From Dryobates pubescens (lineage: Eukaryota; Chordata; Aves; Piciformes; Picidae): a stretch of DNA of 64,000 nt. Location of the stretch: assembly GCF_014839835.1 (NCBI RefSeq), contig NC_071615.1:496001-560000 (forward strand), in the 5' to 3' direction. A program made the position numbers and the translations under genes. This document shows positions 32,809-44,414 of the stretch, one piece after another (within the stretch, counting starts at the first letter, position 1; each line of letters starts with the position of its first letter). The notes under the pieces are model-generated. The model searched no databases. It was not told the DNA's origin and was given only the letters and a program-made list of their open reading frames with translations.

Positions 32809-33527
32809 GTTTTGATCCACAGGCAGCACTGCCATGGCCATGCAGGCAACCACTGCAGAAAGAAACCCCCTGGAAGAAGGCAAAGGAATTTCTCTGGCAG
32901 GTTCTGTAGAGGTAATTGTAACAGGAAGGTTGGGCTGGAGCATTTCTGCCTTGCTAGGCCATTTCCAGCGAGGAGCTGGCAGCAGGAGAGCTGCTGAGTG
33001 AGGAGCAGGCAGTGCCATATGGAGCTCTGCTCTGGCTGCTCGCTAAAGGGGGGAAAAAAACAACCCACAGGGCCAGGACTTGGCAGCCAGGCTCTGCAGA
33101 GACCACTTGTGTGAACAAATGTTACTCCTTGGTGTTACTCAGTGCTGCAGGATCTGGCCCATATTCAGAAGTGCATTTTGGCCTGGGCTCAGCAAAGCAC
33201 TCCCAGATGTGCTCAGTGCAGGCACACCGCTGGTCCCAGCCCCTCCCTCAGAGGGTTTTGTGCTTGAAGCCTTTGCTGGATCTGCACTTTTGTCTGACTT
33301 GGCTTCTGGGACCTCCTTTGGCTTTCCTGGGGGAGGCAGCTTCCATGGTGGTGAAGCCTGAGCCCCTTCCATGGCTCCATCGAGGCTGGCTGAGGTAGGA
33401 GCCTACAAAAGGGCTTTTTGTAGGGGCTGTTGTGCAGGAGGCTGAAGCAGGCTGGCAGGGCCAGGTCTAGGAAGAGCTGGGAAGGAAAAGAAATCCACCT
33501 GAAATTAGAAGGCTGAGCATTTAGGAA

Positions 33528-34045
33528 CCACAGCATGATAGGGCTTGGAAGTGACCTCTGGGGATCATTGAGCCCAACCCTGCCCCCAGAGCAGATTCAC
33601 CTGGAGCAGGATGCAGAGCACAGCATTGCCACCATGGCCACCAAACCCTGTCCCCAAGTGCCATGGCCACACATTTCTGGAACAGCTCCAGGGATGGGGA
33701 CTCCACCACCTCCCTGAGCAGCCTGTGCCAGTGCCTGACCACTCTGGCAGCAAAGAAATTCCTTCTCATGTCCAAGGTAAACTTCCCCTGGCACAATTTG
33801 AGGCCATTTCCTCTCCTGATACTAGGGAGCAGAGCCCAACCTCCACCTGGCTGCAGCCTCCTCTCAGGGAGCTGCAGAGAGCAGTGAGGTCTCCCTCAGC
33901 CTTTTCTCCAGGCTGCACACCCCCAGCTCCCTCAGCTGCTCCTCCCCAGCCCTGCTCTCCAGACCCTTCCCCAGCTTCATTGCCCTTCTCTAGCCCTGCT
34001 CCAGCCCCTCCATGTCCTTCTTGGCTTGAGGGGCCCAAAACTCAT
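33528..34045 (-). mobile_element. CR1 LINE, composite 3' fragment
   Basis: Left ~85 bp (GGGCTTGGAAGTGACCTCTG) belong to a different subfamily from the rest (GCCATGGCCACACATTTCTG to CTTCTTGGCTTGAGGGGCCC), suggesting a nested insertion. Confidence 0.92.
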
Positions 34046-34679
34046 CAGTGCTGAGCTCAGGGTCAATCTCTTTCCCTACAGTGAGATGAAGAAATTGTGT
34101 AGTGCAGGTCAGGAAGTCACTGCTGCTGTCATTAGCTGGGAAACACTTGGGAAGGGAATGGGGCTTGAAGGCAAACCCCATGGCTCACATCCCAGCTCAG
34201 TGCTCCACAGGCTGCCTCTCTGAAGCCCTGGGACACCAAGCCCTGCCTTAGTTGGGCTTTGAGCTGTGGCTGCTCCCCACGGCTGTGACCCAGCACAACT
34301 GAGCCGCAGTGGAACTGCCCCAGGGGCAGCTTTGGCCTCCAGCACTCACAGCCACAAGTGCCAGGTTCCCTGGTGGGCTCACAGGTGAGTAGTTCAGTAC
34401 CTTAGGGAGCCAGGTGAGTCAGGACAGTCAGCTCCAGGGGAGAGAATGCTGATGTGCAGCAAGGCAAGGAGGGCTGCAGAGGAGCAGAAGGATCCAAAGT
34501 GCCTTGCCCAGCCAGTGAGCCTGGATGGAGTCAGAGAGGTGCTGAGCACAGGGAGGAGGCTGTGATGGTTTATTCCAGGCATATCTATTTCTGGAACAAG
34601 CTGTTAGATGGACCTCTAGTGTTCATCTTTCTGAGGGAAAACCTCCTGATGAAGTCCTGTTTGGTGAGAGCCAAAGGAG

Positions 34680-35065
34680 CAGACTGGGTTGGGCTGAAGG
34701 GGATCTTTCAAGGCCAACTGCCCCAACCCCCTGCAGCCAGCAGGGACATCCCCAGCTAGAGCCCCAAACAGCCTGCTCTGCAGTGGTTCCAGGGAGGGGG
34801 TTTCTACCCCCCCTCTGGGCAACCTGGGCCAGGGTCTCATCACCCTCAGCATAAAATATTCTCTTCCCTGTCTCTAGTCTAAATTTCCCTCTTCTAGTTC
34901 GAGCCATCCCCCCTTGCCCTGTCACCACAGGCCCTGCTCTAAGGTCTGTCCCCAGCTTTCTTAGTCCCTTTAAGTCCCCAAAGGCCACCAGGAGGTCTCC
35001 CTGGAGCCTTCTCTTCTCCAGGTTGCACAACCTCAGCTCTCTCAGCCTGGCCTCCCAGCAGAGGA
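34680..35065 (-). mobile_element. CR1 LINE, 3' fragment
   Basis: GACTGGGTTGGGCTGAAGGG to CAGCCTGGCCTCCCAGCAGA. Confidence 0.93.
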
Positions 35066-35440
35066 CCTCTCCAGGAGCAGGGAGCGCAGTTCCCTCGGGG
35101 CATGACCAGCCCTGGTCCCTCTGCACCCCGCACAGGCTTCGGGAGGAGCTCTTGTTTTGCCAGGGGCTCAAACCCGGGGACGCCAGAGCCGGTCTGCAGG
35201 AGTCTGCTAACGAGCTGGCCGCCAGGCAGCCGCCTGCCCCGTGGAAACCTGACACAGGAGTGCCCGGGCTGGGGCTGGAGGCGGTCCTGGCTGCCGGAGG
35301 GGCGAGTCTGTTGGATCGCGCTGCCGGCTGTGCTGGGGCAGCCGCGGTGCTGAGCCGGAGATCCCAGCTCTCTGGTACAGCCACCCCCACACGCCTTGGG
35401 AATTGCACCCCGAAGTGTCCTGCTTGGGCGAGCTGCTCAC

Positions 35441-35916
35441 GCGGGGGCTGGATTCTAGCCTTGGTTGGAAAGTGGAGGAACTGCGGGGTGGAAGAGTTTG
35501 CCCCAGCCCTGCTGCTGGCAAATGCTCATCCCACACGTCCTGGTTGGTGCTCTCTGTCATCTGCCTCAAGCCAAGATCCAGATAGAACTTCTTTGGGTTG
35601 GGTTTCATTGACTTGAATAGCTGAAAATATTTGGCAGCCAACTGCTGCTGAATAGCTTCCTTTCTAATTTCCAAAGCATTCTTCTCCAGTGTCAGGGAGC
35701 TGTCACTAAAACTATTTTTACTTCTTGCCTTTCCCCCCCTCTCTTTAAACCTATGATTCATCACTTGTTTGCTCAGGGAGGGAGGAGGCAACTCTGGTCT
35801 TGGGGAAAGTGATGAAAATCCAAGCAGTTGCACTGGCCTGACTTCAATTCCTCTGGAATCACGGGCAGGAGAAGCTGTTCTCTGCAACCTGAATGCTCTC
35901 ACAGCTCTTGGAGGCT
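35441..35916 (-). CDS. Unassigned candidate coding exon
   Basis: I do not recognise this protein. On the minus strand a good acceptor (CTTCCTTTTAG, AG at 35918-35917) opens a frame with no stop down to 35207. The first ~125 residues look coding: Lys/Arg/Ser-rich, AT-richer than the flanks, with NHRFKERGGKARSKNSFSD, a likely amphipathic helix LEIRKEAIQQQLAAKYFQLF and then KSMKPNPKKFYLDLGLRQM and TESTNQDVWDEH. The only plausible donor is GTGAGC at 35440-35435. Downstream residues become Pro/Gly/Arg-rich and may be non-coding. CR1 copies flank it (plus strand from 35942; minus strand to 35065). It could be an exon of a lineage-specific or testis gene, a retrocopy remnant or chance; no partner exon was found. 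Confidence 0.3.
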
Positions 35917-35941
35917 CTAAAAGGAAGCCATTCCCACTTCC

Positions 35942-36484
35942 AGCAGGTCTAGGGAGGTTCTCCTCCCCCTCTGCTCTGCCCTGCTCAGACCACACCTGGA
36001 GTACTGTGTCCAGTTTTGGGCTCCCCAGTTGAAGGGAGACAGAGACCTGCTGGAGAGAGTGCAAGGGAGAGCTCTGAGGGGGACTGGCACATCTCTGCTG
36101 TGAAGAGAGGCTGAGAGCCCTGGGGCTGTTTAGCCTGGAGAGAAGGCTGAGAGGGCTCTGATCAATGTCTATCAATAGCTGAGGGTGGGGGTCAGGGTGA
36201 AGGTGCCAGGCTCTGTTTGGCAGTGCCCAGTGATAGGACAAGGAGCAGCAGGTACAAGCTGGAACCCAGTAGGCTCCACCTCACCACAAGGAGACTTTTC
36301 TGTGTGGTGAGGCTGACAGAGCCCTGGAGCAGGCTGCACAGAGAGGTTGAGTCTCCTCCTTGGAGACTTTCCAACCCCATCTGGATGTGTTCCTGGGTGC
36401 CCTGCCCCGGGTGCCCCTGCTCTGGCAGGGGGTTGGACTGGATGATCTCTGGAGGTGCCTCCCAGGCCCTTCCATTCTGTGATC
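35942..36484 (+). mobile_element. CR1 LINE, 3' fragment (~540 bp)
   Basis: TCTAGGGAGGTTCTCCTCCC to CCAGGCCCTTCCATTCTGTG; begins ~25 bp from the unassigned minus-strand exon. Confidence 0.94.
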
Positions 36485-37444
36485 CCATCGTTTCCGGCAA
36501 GTGGAACAGCAGGCTTGGGGCTTTGCAACGCTGGGTGATCCAACCTGCTGCTGAGGAGAGCAGTGCAGTGCCAGTGTGCAGAGCAGGCTGGATCAGAGCG
36601 ACCTGGGGCAGCTGTGCAGTCCTACCTGCACACCTCACTCTGAACTGTGGCTGTGAAAGACAGAGGAGGATTAGCTGTGTTTATCTGCAGACTATTTGCT
36701 GCAGATACACAGCTCTCCAGTGAGTGCCCAGAGGGGCTGAGATTTCAGCTTGTTGCTTAGTTTTGGCCCCAGTTCTGCGAGGGTCACCTGGTGGGAGCCG
36801 AGTGCGGCCCCTGGGCTGGTGCCACTCTGCTGCTTGCCTCTGGGGACTGTGCTGCTTGTGCCTTGCGTGAGGCTGCCGCTCCGCCCTTGGGTGAGTGGGA
36901 TTAATTAGTGCTGAAACAGTTAAGAGCTGAGCTCGCTGATGAAGAGGCGTTCAAGCCTGGCCTTGGGCAGTGAGGACACAGCCCTGCCCCAGCAGGGACT
37001 GCTGCAGGGAGCTGTGCTTGCTGCGGGGACCCTGCAGATGCCACCCGCTCCCTGCCCCTGGGGAGGGCTGGGTCTGCTTTGAAGCAGTTTCCTGTGAGTT
37101 CATCAGAGAGAACAGGGAGACTTTGTTGTCTTGAGAGCAGCTGCTGGCTCAGAACACAGCCCTTCCAGGGCAGCTGGAAGGAGCAGCACTTACATGTCCT
37201 ACATAGCTTCACACATGGAAGAAAACACTTTGGCCTCCCTTGCCAGCAGCAGGGCTCTCCTGGTGGGGAAGAGAGCTGCTGATGTCTGCACCCAAGCTCT
37301 CAGCCCGTGGTCCTGTTTGGTGCCTGAGCTGCCAGCACACTGCTCATGCTGCTGCACCAGCCTCAGCTCTGAGTGTCTGCCCTGGACTGAGGATGCCAGA
37401 ATCAACACAGCTTAGGGGGACCCAGCCATGGCTCATGTTCATTG

Positions 37445-37892
37445 TCACAGAGTCCCAGCATGCGGGGGCTGGAAGGGACCTCTGGGGATCACCTACAGCA
37501 GCTTGCCCAGAGGGGGTTGGAAGCTCTCCAGACCAGGAGACTCCACAACCTCTCTGGGCAGCCTGCTCCAGGCCTCCAGCAGCCTCACACCAAAGAAGTT
37601 TCTCCTCTTGCTCAGATGGAACCTCCTGGGTGCCAGTTTGCGCCCCCTGACCCTTGTGCTGTTCCTGGGCACCACTGAGCAGAGTCTGCCCCCAGCCTCT
37701 TGCCCCCCAGCCTTTATCTCTTGCTGAGCATTGCTCAGCTGCCCTCTGGGGCTGCTCTGCTGCAGGCTCTCAGCCCCAGGGCTCTCAGCCTCTGCTCCTC
37801 ACAGAGCTGCTCCAGGCCCCTCTGCAGCTTTGCAGCCTCCCCTGGCCTCTCTCCAGCAGTTCCCTGTCTCTCTTGACCTGGGGAGCCCAGCT
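37445..37892 (-). mobile_element. CR1 LINE, 3' fragment (~450 bp)
   Basis: CACAGAGTCCCAGCATGCGG to TCTTGACCTGGGGAGCCC. Confidence 0.93.
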
Positions 37893-38189
37893 TTCTTTTA
37901 TTTGAAGCTAAAACTCTGGGCTGCTCTGGTTTTCTGTGTTGCAGGAGCTTGTGGTGCCGCTGAGAAGCGAGGAAGTCCTGGTGAAATAGAGCCAGGGTGA
38001 CTCCAGTGCTGGGGACCAGGAGGGGGGAGAAACAGTGTGAAGAAAGATGAACAATGAACTTGCTGCAGTGCTGAGAAGAGCTTTAAAAGAGATCTCCCTG
38101 AGCACACTGAGCACCTGTTAGCTGCATCAGCACCTGCCCTGCTTCTGCTGGAGTTGTCCAGCAGTACTCCATCAGCACTTGGGATCCGT

Positions 38190-38350
38190 GGCCAGTTCAG
38201 GTATCAGCCAAAGCTGCTGAGCAGTGAATACCTTCAACAATTTGCTGCTCTTGATGCATTCAGTCAGGCCAATTACACACAATTACAGGTCTGCCCTTTT
38301 CATTGTACAGCTTCTTCTTGTCCTGAGCATGCATAAATGTTCAATGAGCC
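38190..38350. promoter_or_regulatory. Candidate conserved noncoding element
   Basis: AT-rich unique stretch with GGCCAATTACACACAATTAC and GAGCATGCATAAATG (octamer-like); no gene. Confidence 0.25.
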
Positions 38351-38911
38351 CCCACTCAGCAGAGGCTGTGGGCAGAGGGAGATCTGCAGAGCAAACATTT
38401 GTGTCCTCGTTTCGTTTTGGAGAGCTTTTCCAAGGTGGTTTGTGGAACCTCCCTGCAAAGTGTTGGGTGAGGACTGGCTCCCCCTGCAACCTCTGCTCAA
38501 CAGATTGCCACATGAATTCCCCAGTGGCTCCTGCAGGCCTTGGCCATGCCAGGGGCTGTCATTCAAATAGATCCACTCAGGAAGGCTTAATTAGCAGGGA
38601 TGGTGCAGTTTGCAGCCCTGCTCCTCAGCCCCTGCTACTCAGATCAGATCTGGCAGAGTGCTAAGTGCTGGAGAGGTAAAATCACTGAGGCCTTGCAGGG
38701 ATCAAGCTGGAGATCAGAAAAGCTGAATTGATATTGCTGTCCTCCCCCAGGGGCTGGTGGTAGGACTGGAGAGGGGAGCAGGTCCTGGTGGGCCTCAGGG
38801 AACTGCTGCTGGGCTTCTCCTTGCCTCTCTACCCAGCTGCCAAGAGAAAACTATTGTGCCAAAGCAGACAATGGTGTAAGTGACCAGAGGCAGGAGCTGG
38901 AGCACCTCTGC

Positions 38912-39278
38912 CAGGAGGCTGAGGGAGCTGGGGAAGAGAAGGCTGCAGGGAGACCCCACAGCAGCCTGCCAGGACCTGAAGGGCTGCAGAAAGGCTGCAG
39001 AGGGACTGTTCCCAAAGGGCTGCAGGGACAGGAGCAGAGGCAATGGTTTGGAATGAGAGCAGAGTAGATTGAGATTGGATGTGAGGAACAAGTTCTGCCC
39101 CAGGAGGCTGCTGGAGCACTGCAGCAGGTTGCCCAGGGAGGTGGCTGAGGCTGCATCCCTGGAGCTACTCAGGGTCAGGCTGGACAATGCTGTGAGCAAC
39201 CAGGACCCTGCTGGCTGCAGGGGGCTGGCTTTTGGAGGTGCCTTCCAACCTGACCCATCCTATGATTCTATGATGCTG
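38912..39278 (+). mobile_element. CR1 LINE, 3' fragment
   Basis: Shares CCAGGACCTGAAGGGCTGCA and the following ~200 bp with 7476-7770; ends in an ATTCTATGATG tail. Confidence 0.93.
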
Positions 39279-41289
39279 ATTTCTTCTAGAGACCACTTAG
39301 AGGCCAGTTGAGGAGGAAACTTGAGTAAAGCTGTGGACATGCTGAGGAACTTCTGTTTTTGCAGGCTCTCTTTGGTGTTTGTATCAAAAATCCCTACCTT
39401 GGGGTCAGCTGAGGCCATAAATCAGTGGGAGGCATTCAGGTCAGACACTTGTTTGTCATAAACACCAACAAAGATGTCCTTTGCTTACAGTAACCTCCAG
39501 GAGTCCAAATCACTGCCTGGTGCCATGTGCTGTATGAGTGGCAGAAGCCACAGCATCACTCTGAGACAGGTAGGTCAATCAAATTACCTCTGTCTCGCTG
39601 TCTGCACGGCAGAAATCCAGCATCTGATCACATCTTCAAGGGCAAGAACTCTCCTCTCAGGTCTGCCTGTGGCCAGAGCATCGCTGCACCCCTTCGTGCT
39701 GGCCCTGATAACATCTTCCTAGCAGGAGCTGCCGTGGGAGCAGCTTCTCTCTTCAGAAGGTAGGCAGCCTGGAAATGGGAGTGGAAATAACCCACAAAGC
39801 AAGCCCACCCCATCCTCAGATGTCTCCCAAAGCTTGGGGACACACAACAGGATCCTTGTTCTGGTGGCTTTGAAACCAAACAAAGCCTGCAGCCCAGGGC
39901 TGGGGGACACTGGCAGTGTTGGGTTTCACCTCTCCTTTGTGCCTGTGGGAGGAACACAGCTCAGCCTGGACACAGCCTGGGGGAAGTGATGACCAGGCTG
40001 GGCAGCAGCACAGATCTCTGCTCTGTTCAGCAAAGCTCCATTTCAGTGCAGGTGCTTATGTTGCACCAAGCCCTTGCAGAGATGTCAGCCAAGCTCAACA
40101 CCTGCAAGCCCGTGGGCTGTGATCCAGCTCTTATCACACTCTGCAGTGCTGGGGACCCTGCAGATCTCCTTTCTCCTTTGGTTCATTTTACCCTGATAGA
40201 TATCTTGCAGTCATGATAAGAATGAGACCTGTGCCATTTCCAGGCAGTGTAGTACAAGTTCTCCTTCCTGTTGGATTAGGATCCCATCACCACGTTCATT
40301 ATCTTCTGCTTGCTCAAAACAAGAGCGCTACCAAACCCCCAAACCCTCTTCACTGCAGGCTCCAAACTTAGAGAACAAAGTCAGCTCACGCTGTATGAAA
40401 GGGCCACCTCAGAAAGCCAGCCCAGGCAGGCTCTCAGCTCCCTGGCATCCTGTTTGGCATCAGCACAGTGCAGTTGTCATGGGCTCCCGTGGGACAGTGA
40501 GGAGAGCAGCACAGGTGCTGTCCCTTTTCAGCTGTTTACCTGAAGGAAGGAAAGATCTTGTAGCAGAGAGCCAACACAGAATTTGTCAGGCTACACCAAA
40601 CTCTCCAGCAGACATGACCTCGAGGTCATAAAATGAGCCAGCAGGGGTACAATCAGCACCAATATCAGGAAAACAATGAGTGTGTGTGCCACAGGCATGG
40701 GCAAAAGGGCTCAGCCCAGCCTCCTGCAGAGCCTGGGAGCCCAGGAGGGCTGTGTTCAAACCAACACAGAGACTATCCTCAGCCATCAGTTTCAGTTCAT
40801 GAAATCCAGGCTGCAGAGGCTTGTCCCCAGAAACAGAGGGGAGAATAACAATGACAGAACTATGGAATGGTTCCCCCAAAGCTTTCTGGAGCTTGCCTTC
40901 TCTCACTGCTGTGCTGTTCATTTATAACTGGAGCAGAATAAGCCTGGCTCTGGAGTCCTGGGCTGGCAGGACCTGAGACTTACTAATGATCCTTCTGACT
41001 GCATTTGGTTAGGGGGAAACAAATCCTGCACAGCTTGGTGCTGAGCAGCACTGCACGAAAATGCCAGAGGCAGTTGGATGGTTCGAAGGAGCATGGAGCT
41101 GGGGAACCCTTGAGGGTGTTGGGATGGAGCTGCTGCCCCAGAGGCAGGGATGGGGGGCTCGGGTGAAACCCTGCAGAGCACAGTACTGGCAAAACAAAGC
41201 TAAACCTAAGCTCTGAGCCCTCAGCTCCGGCCCTGGCACAGAGCTCACTGATGGTGCTGTGCCCTGGGCTGCTCCCTCCGGGCTCCCAG
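39279..41289. other. Repeat-poor unique block, no gene seen
   Basis: Two kilobases free of CR1 and tandem arrays, moderately AT-rich (for example GGCCATAAATCAGTGG near 39412). Frames are short and unrecognised. A possible regulatory domain or lncRNA cannot be excluded. Confidence 0.4.
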
Positions 41290-41566
41290 CTCCCTGGAAG
41301 GAGGTTGGAGCCAGGTGGGGGTTGGCCTCTCCCCCCAACAAGTGATGGGAGGAGAGGAGGCAGCCTCAGGGTGCAGCAGGAGGGGGCCAGGTTGGACATG
41401 CCCCAGGAGGGCTGCCAAGCACTGGCACAGGCTGCCCGGGGAGGTGATGGAGTCCCCGTGGCTGGAGGGATTAAAGCCATCGTGTGGCTGCGGCACGTTG
41501 CTGGGCAGCGTGGGCTTGAAGGTTGGCCTGGACGATCCCAGAGGTCTTCTCCAACCGTGTGAAACC
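41290..41566 (+). mobile_element. CR1 LINE, 3' fragment
   Basis: GGAAGGAGGTTGGAGCCAGG to AGGTCTTCTCCAACCGTGTG; diverged. Confidence 0.9.
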
Positions 41567-41880
41567 CTCAGGGCTGAACCTGGAGCGTCTGCTGGCTGTG
41601 CTTTGGTAGCCATCCTCTGCCCTCACAGCCCCGGGCTGGCCCTGAGGGAGGAGGCCCAGCCCAGGTGGTGCGAAGCCCTTTCCCGCCCACGGCGCCCGGC
41701 GCCATTTCCTCGCTGCCCTCAGCGCCTGGCACCTTCCTGCCCACCCTGCGCTCTCTGCCCTGGGGCTCCTCAGGGGGCTGTGGTAAGGGCTCCTGCCTGC
41801 CTCTGCCGGGTGGCCACCGCCTGCTGCCCGGGCAGGGAATGAGGGTGGCACAGGAGACATCAGGGCAGGGCAGGGGAGGG

Positions 41881-42661
41881 GGGCAGAAGGTGCTGGGGGG
41901 AGGGAAGGAGAGGGGGCAGAAGGTGCTGAGGGGAGGGAAGGAGAAGGGGCAGAAGGTGCTGGGGGGAGGGAAGGAGAGGGGGCAGAAGGTGCTGGGGGGA
42001 GGGAAGGAGAGGGGGCGGAAGGTGCTGGGGGGAGGGAGGGAGAGGGGGCAGAAGGTGCTGAGGGGAGGGAAGGAGAGGGGGCAGAAGGTGCTGAGGGGAG
42101 GGAAGGAGAAGGGGCAGAAGGTGCTGGGGGGAGGGAAGGAGAGGGGGCAGAAGGTGCTGGGGGGAGGGAAGGAGAGGGGGCAGAAGGTGCTGGGGGGAGG
42201 GAGGGAGAGGGGGCAGAAGGTGCTGAGGGGAGGGAAGGAGAGGGGGCAGAAGGTGCTGGGGGGAGGGAGGGAGAGGGGGCAGAAGGTGCTGAGGGGAGGG
42301 AAGGAGAGGGGGCGGAAGGTGCTGAGGGGAGGGAGGGAGAGGGGGCAGAAGGTGCTGAGGGGAGGGAAGGAGAGGGGGCGGAAGGTGCTGAGGGGAGGGA
42401 GGGAGAGGGGGCGGAAGGTGCTGAGGGGAGGGAAGGAGAGGGGGCAGAAGGTGCTGAGGGGAGGGAGGGAGAGGGGGCAGAAGGTGCTGAGGGGAGGGAA
42501 GGAGAGGGGGCGGAAGGTGCTGAGGGGAGGGAAGGAGAGGGGGCAGAAGGTGCTGAGGGGAGGGAGGGAGAGGGGGCGGAAGGTGCTGAGGGGAGGGAAG
42601 GAGAGGGGGCAGAAGGTGCTGAGGGGCGGGAGGGAGAGGGGGCAGAAGGTGCTGAGGGGAA
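41881..42661. repeat. 33-bp minisatellite, 24 copies
   Basis: Unit pattern GGCAGAAGGTGCTGRGGGGA plus GGGARGGAGARGG. The period is divisible by 3, so both strands stay open for more than 250 codons (11-residue KVL…G repeats one way, Pro-rich the other). Purine-rich on the + strand. Only a few R=A/G positions vary. Confidence 0.96.
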
Positions 42662-43329
42662 GCAGACAATATGGCACAGAGCACCGTGGGCAGGAAAAGG
42701 CCTTTGCTGGTCCTGTGTGACCTTAGCAGGGCAGAGGGTGGCCGTGGCCCCGGGGCTCAGGGCATGGCTGCCAAGCAGAAGCCTCCTCAGAAACCCAGGG
42801 CTGTGGATGGGGAGGCTGAAGCCGGTCTGGTGCCAGGCACTGCTCGGGGATGGGGTGGTGGTTGAAAGGCTTCATGCTGCTGTTGGTTGCCATTTCCTTC
42901 TCGTCCTTTCTCTCAGGTCTGGTCCTGGGTGAGAGAATTGCCCTCAGCCGTCCGTGGGAGCCTGGTCCCTGCCTCGGAGGGGTGAGTGAGGAGAGCCACT
43001 GCCTGCTGCAGCCTCTGCTGCCAGGCTCGGTAGCCTTTTAAACCCCAAAGGCTTTCTCCCTTCCCAGTGCTGCTGTCTTTAACCTGCCTCAGCTGCGGTG
43101 TGAGGGACCTCAGCTAACAATGTTTAACCTCCTTGGAGGCGAGAATGCTCACCTGCCTTGGAGGGGCAGCTGCGGTGACTTTCCTGCCCGGTGAATGTGG
43201 CTTCTCCCCCAGGATGGGCTGGGAGCAGGCTCGAGGGGCTCCTTGCCCTGTGACTCTTGTGAGGTGCACTTGGCATGCCTCTCTGTGGGCTGTGTTTGAA
43301 ATGCCCTCTCAGAGAAGCCACTTTGTTCT

Positions 43330-44000
43330 CAGGGACCTGCTTGGCTTTGTTTGGTCTGCCTTTAAAGGAGTATATATTGTCCATTGCTGTTCTGGTGTGT
43401 TCAGCAGATCATTACACTGATGCCCAGAGAAAGGCTCTGACAATTCCCACACGAGGTGCCAGGTGTAGGGACTGCAAAAAAAAAAGCCATTCAGCACTTC
43501 TGTTCTGAAGTCTGAACAGGCATCCTCTGGAAAATGTCAGCAGTTTTCTCATGTTAAAGGTTATCAAGATTGGGACAGCTCGGTGGTTCCCTTTACAAAC
43601 AAGACAATAACAAATGGAGCCTGACAATTATTTGCTAAATATCAATAATGTCTCTGAGGATAGCCATGAAATAATAAGGGGCATTCAGCTGGGCTAACAA
43701 AACATCTATGGCCTGCTTTGAGCATCAATGGAGAGGACCTGAGTGCTCAGGAGCTCACAGGAGTGGGAAGTTGGCAGCCTGAAAATAACTGATTTGGAAA
43801 AGAATTCAACAAACTCAAAGCTTTTTCTCCTCTGAGGAAGGAAGGAGCTGGCATTGCAAGGTAGTTTAATATTAAGTCCAAAGCCTCCATTAAGGTGGTT
43901 TGCAACCCAACACTTGCCTTTCCTCTCACGTTAAACAGCCTTTTCTGTATGAACCGCCTCATTAAATTCAGTTGGACTTCCTCGACAGGAGAAGGAGGGT
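43330..44000. promoter_or_regulatory. AT-rich unique region upstream of MEIOB, candidate regulatory
   Basis: Long repeat-poor, AT-rich block (GGAGTATATATTGTCC, GCTAAATATCAATAATG, CCTCATTAAATTCAG) ending ~350 bp before MEIOB exon 1. A short A-run lies at 43478-43487. No exon is supported. Confidence 0.27.
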
Positions 44001-44043
44001 AAATATTTTCCTGAGGGTTGTGCTAATGGAGCCACTTGTGCTG

Positions 44044-44062
44044 CACAAACAAACAAACAAAC
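44044..44062. repeat. (CAAA)n microsatellite
   Basis: Four to five CAAA units ~290 bp upstream of MEIOB exon 1. Confidence 0.85.
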
Positions 44063-44345
44063 GTCTGGCTGGCTGTCAGTTGCAGACCTCAGTTTGAGCA
44101 GCACAGGTAGGGCAGTGCTGGGCTGTGCAACTTACGTGGCCCAAACACAAACAGCGAAGAACTGTCTGCCTCAGATGGCTCCAAACGCCTTTCATTGGAA
44201 ACAGATGCTACTTAGGGCGAGAGTTGGTGTTAAAAAGTAACTTGCTGTTCCCACTGTGAATAGCTTGAAATGATTTGTTTAGATTACAAATCAAATCAAA
44301 CAAGATCAAAAATCTAAACTAGCCTTCTCAAGTTGCAGGTCAAGA

Positions 44346-44414
44346 ATGGCTTTTGCCAGCCCGGCCCGGGACTTGGTTGCGCTGGCAGACCTGCACCCAA
44401 ACCTGGCTCGTCCT
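44346..44414 (+). CDS. MEIOB: MEIOB coding exon 1
   Basis: Encodes 23 residues starting [16 protein letters not shown]; the [10 protein letters not shown] part aligns with human SDLQTNMANL. The ATG is the only in-frame start before the conserved block. Donor CCT|GTAAGT, phase 0. Confidence 0.88.

Noticed and set aside
41568-42677. 369-codon Pro/Leu-rich minus-strand protein
   Set aside because: Translation of the 33-bp minisatellite; no splice context or domain.
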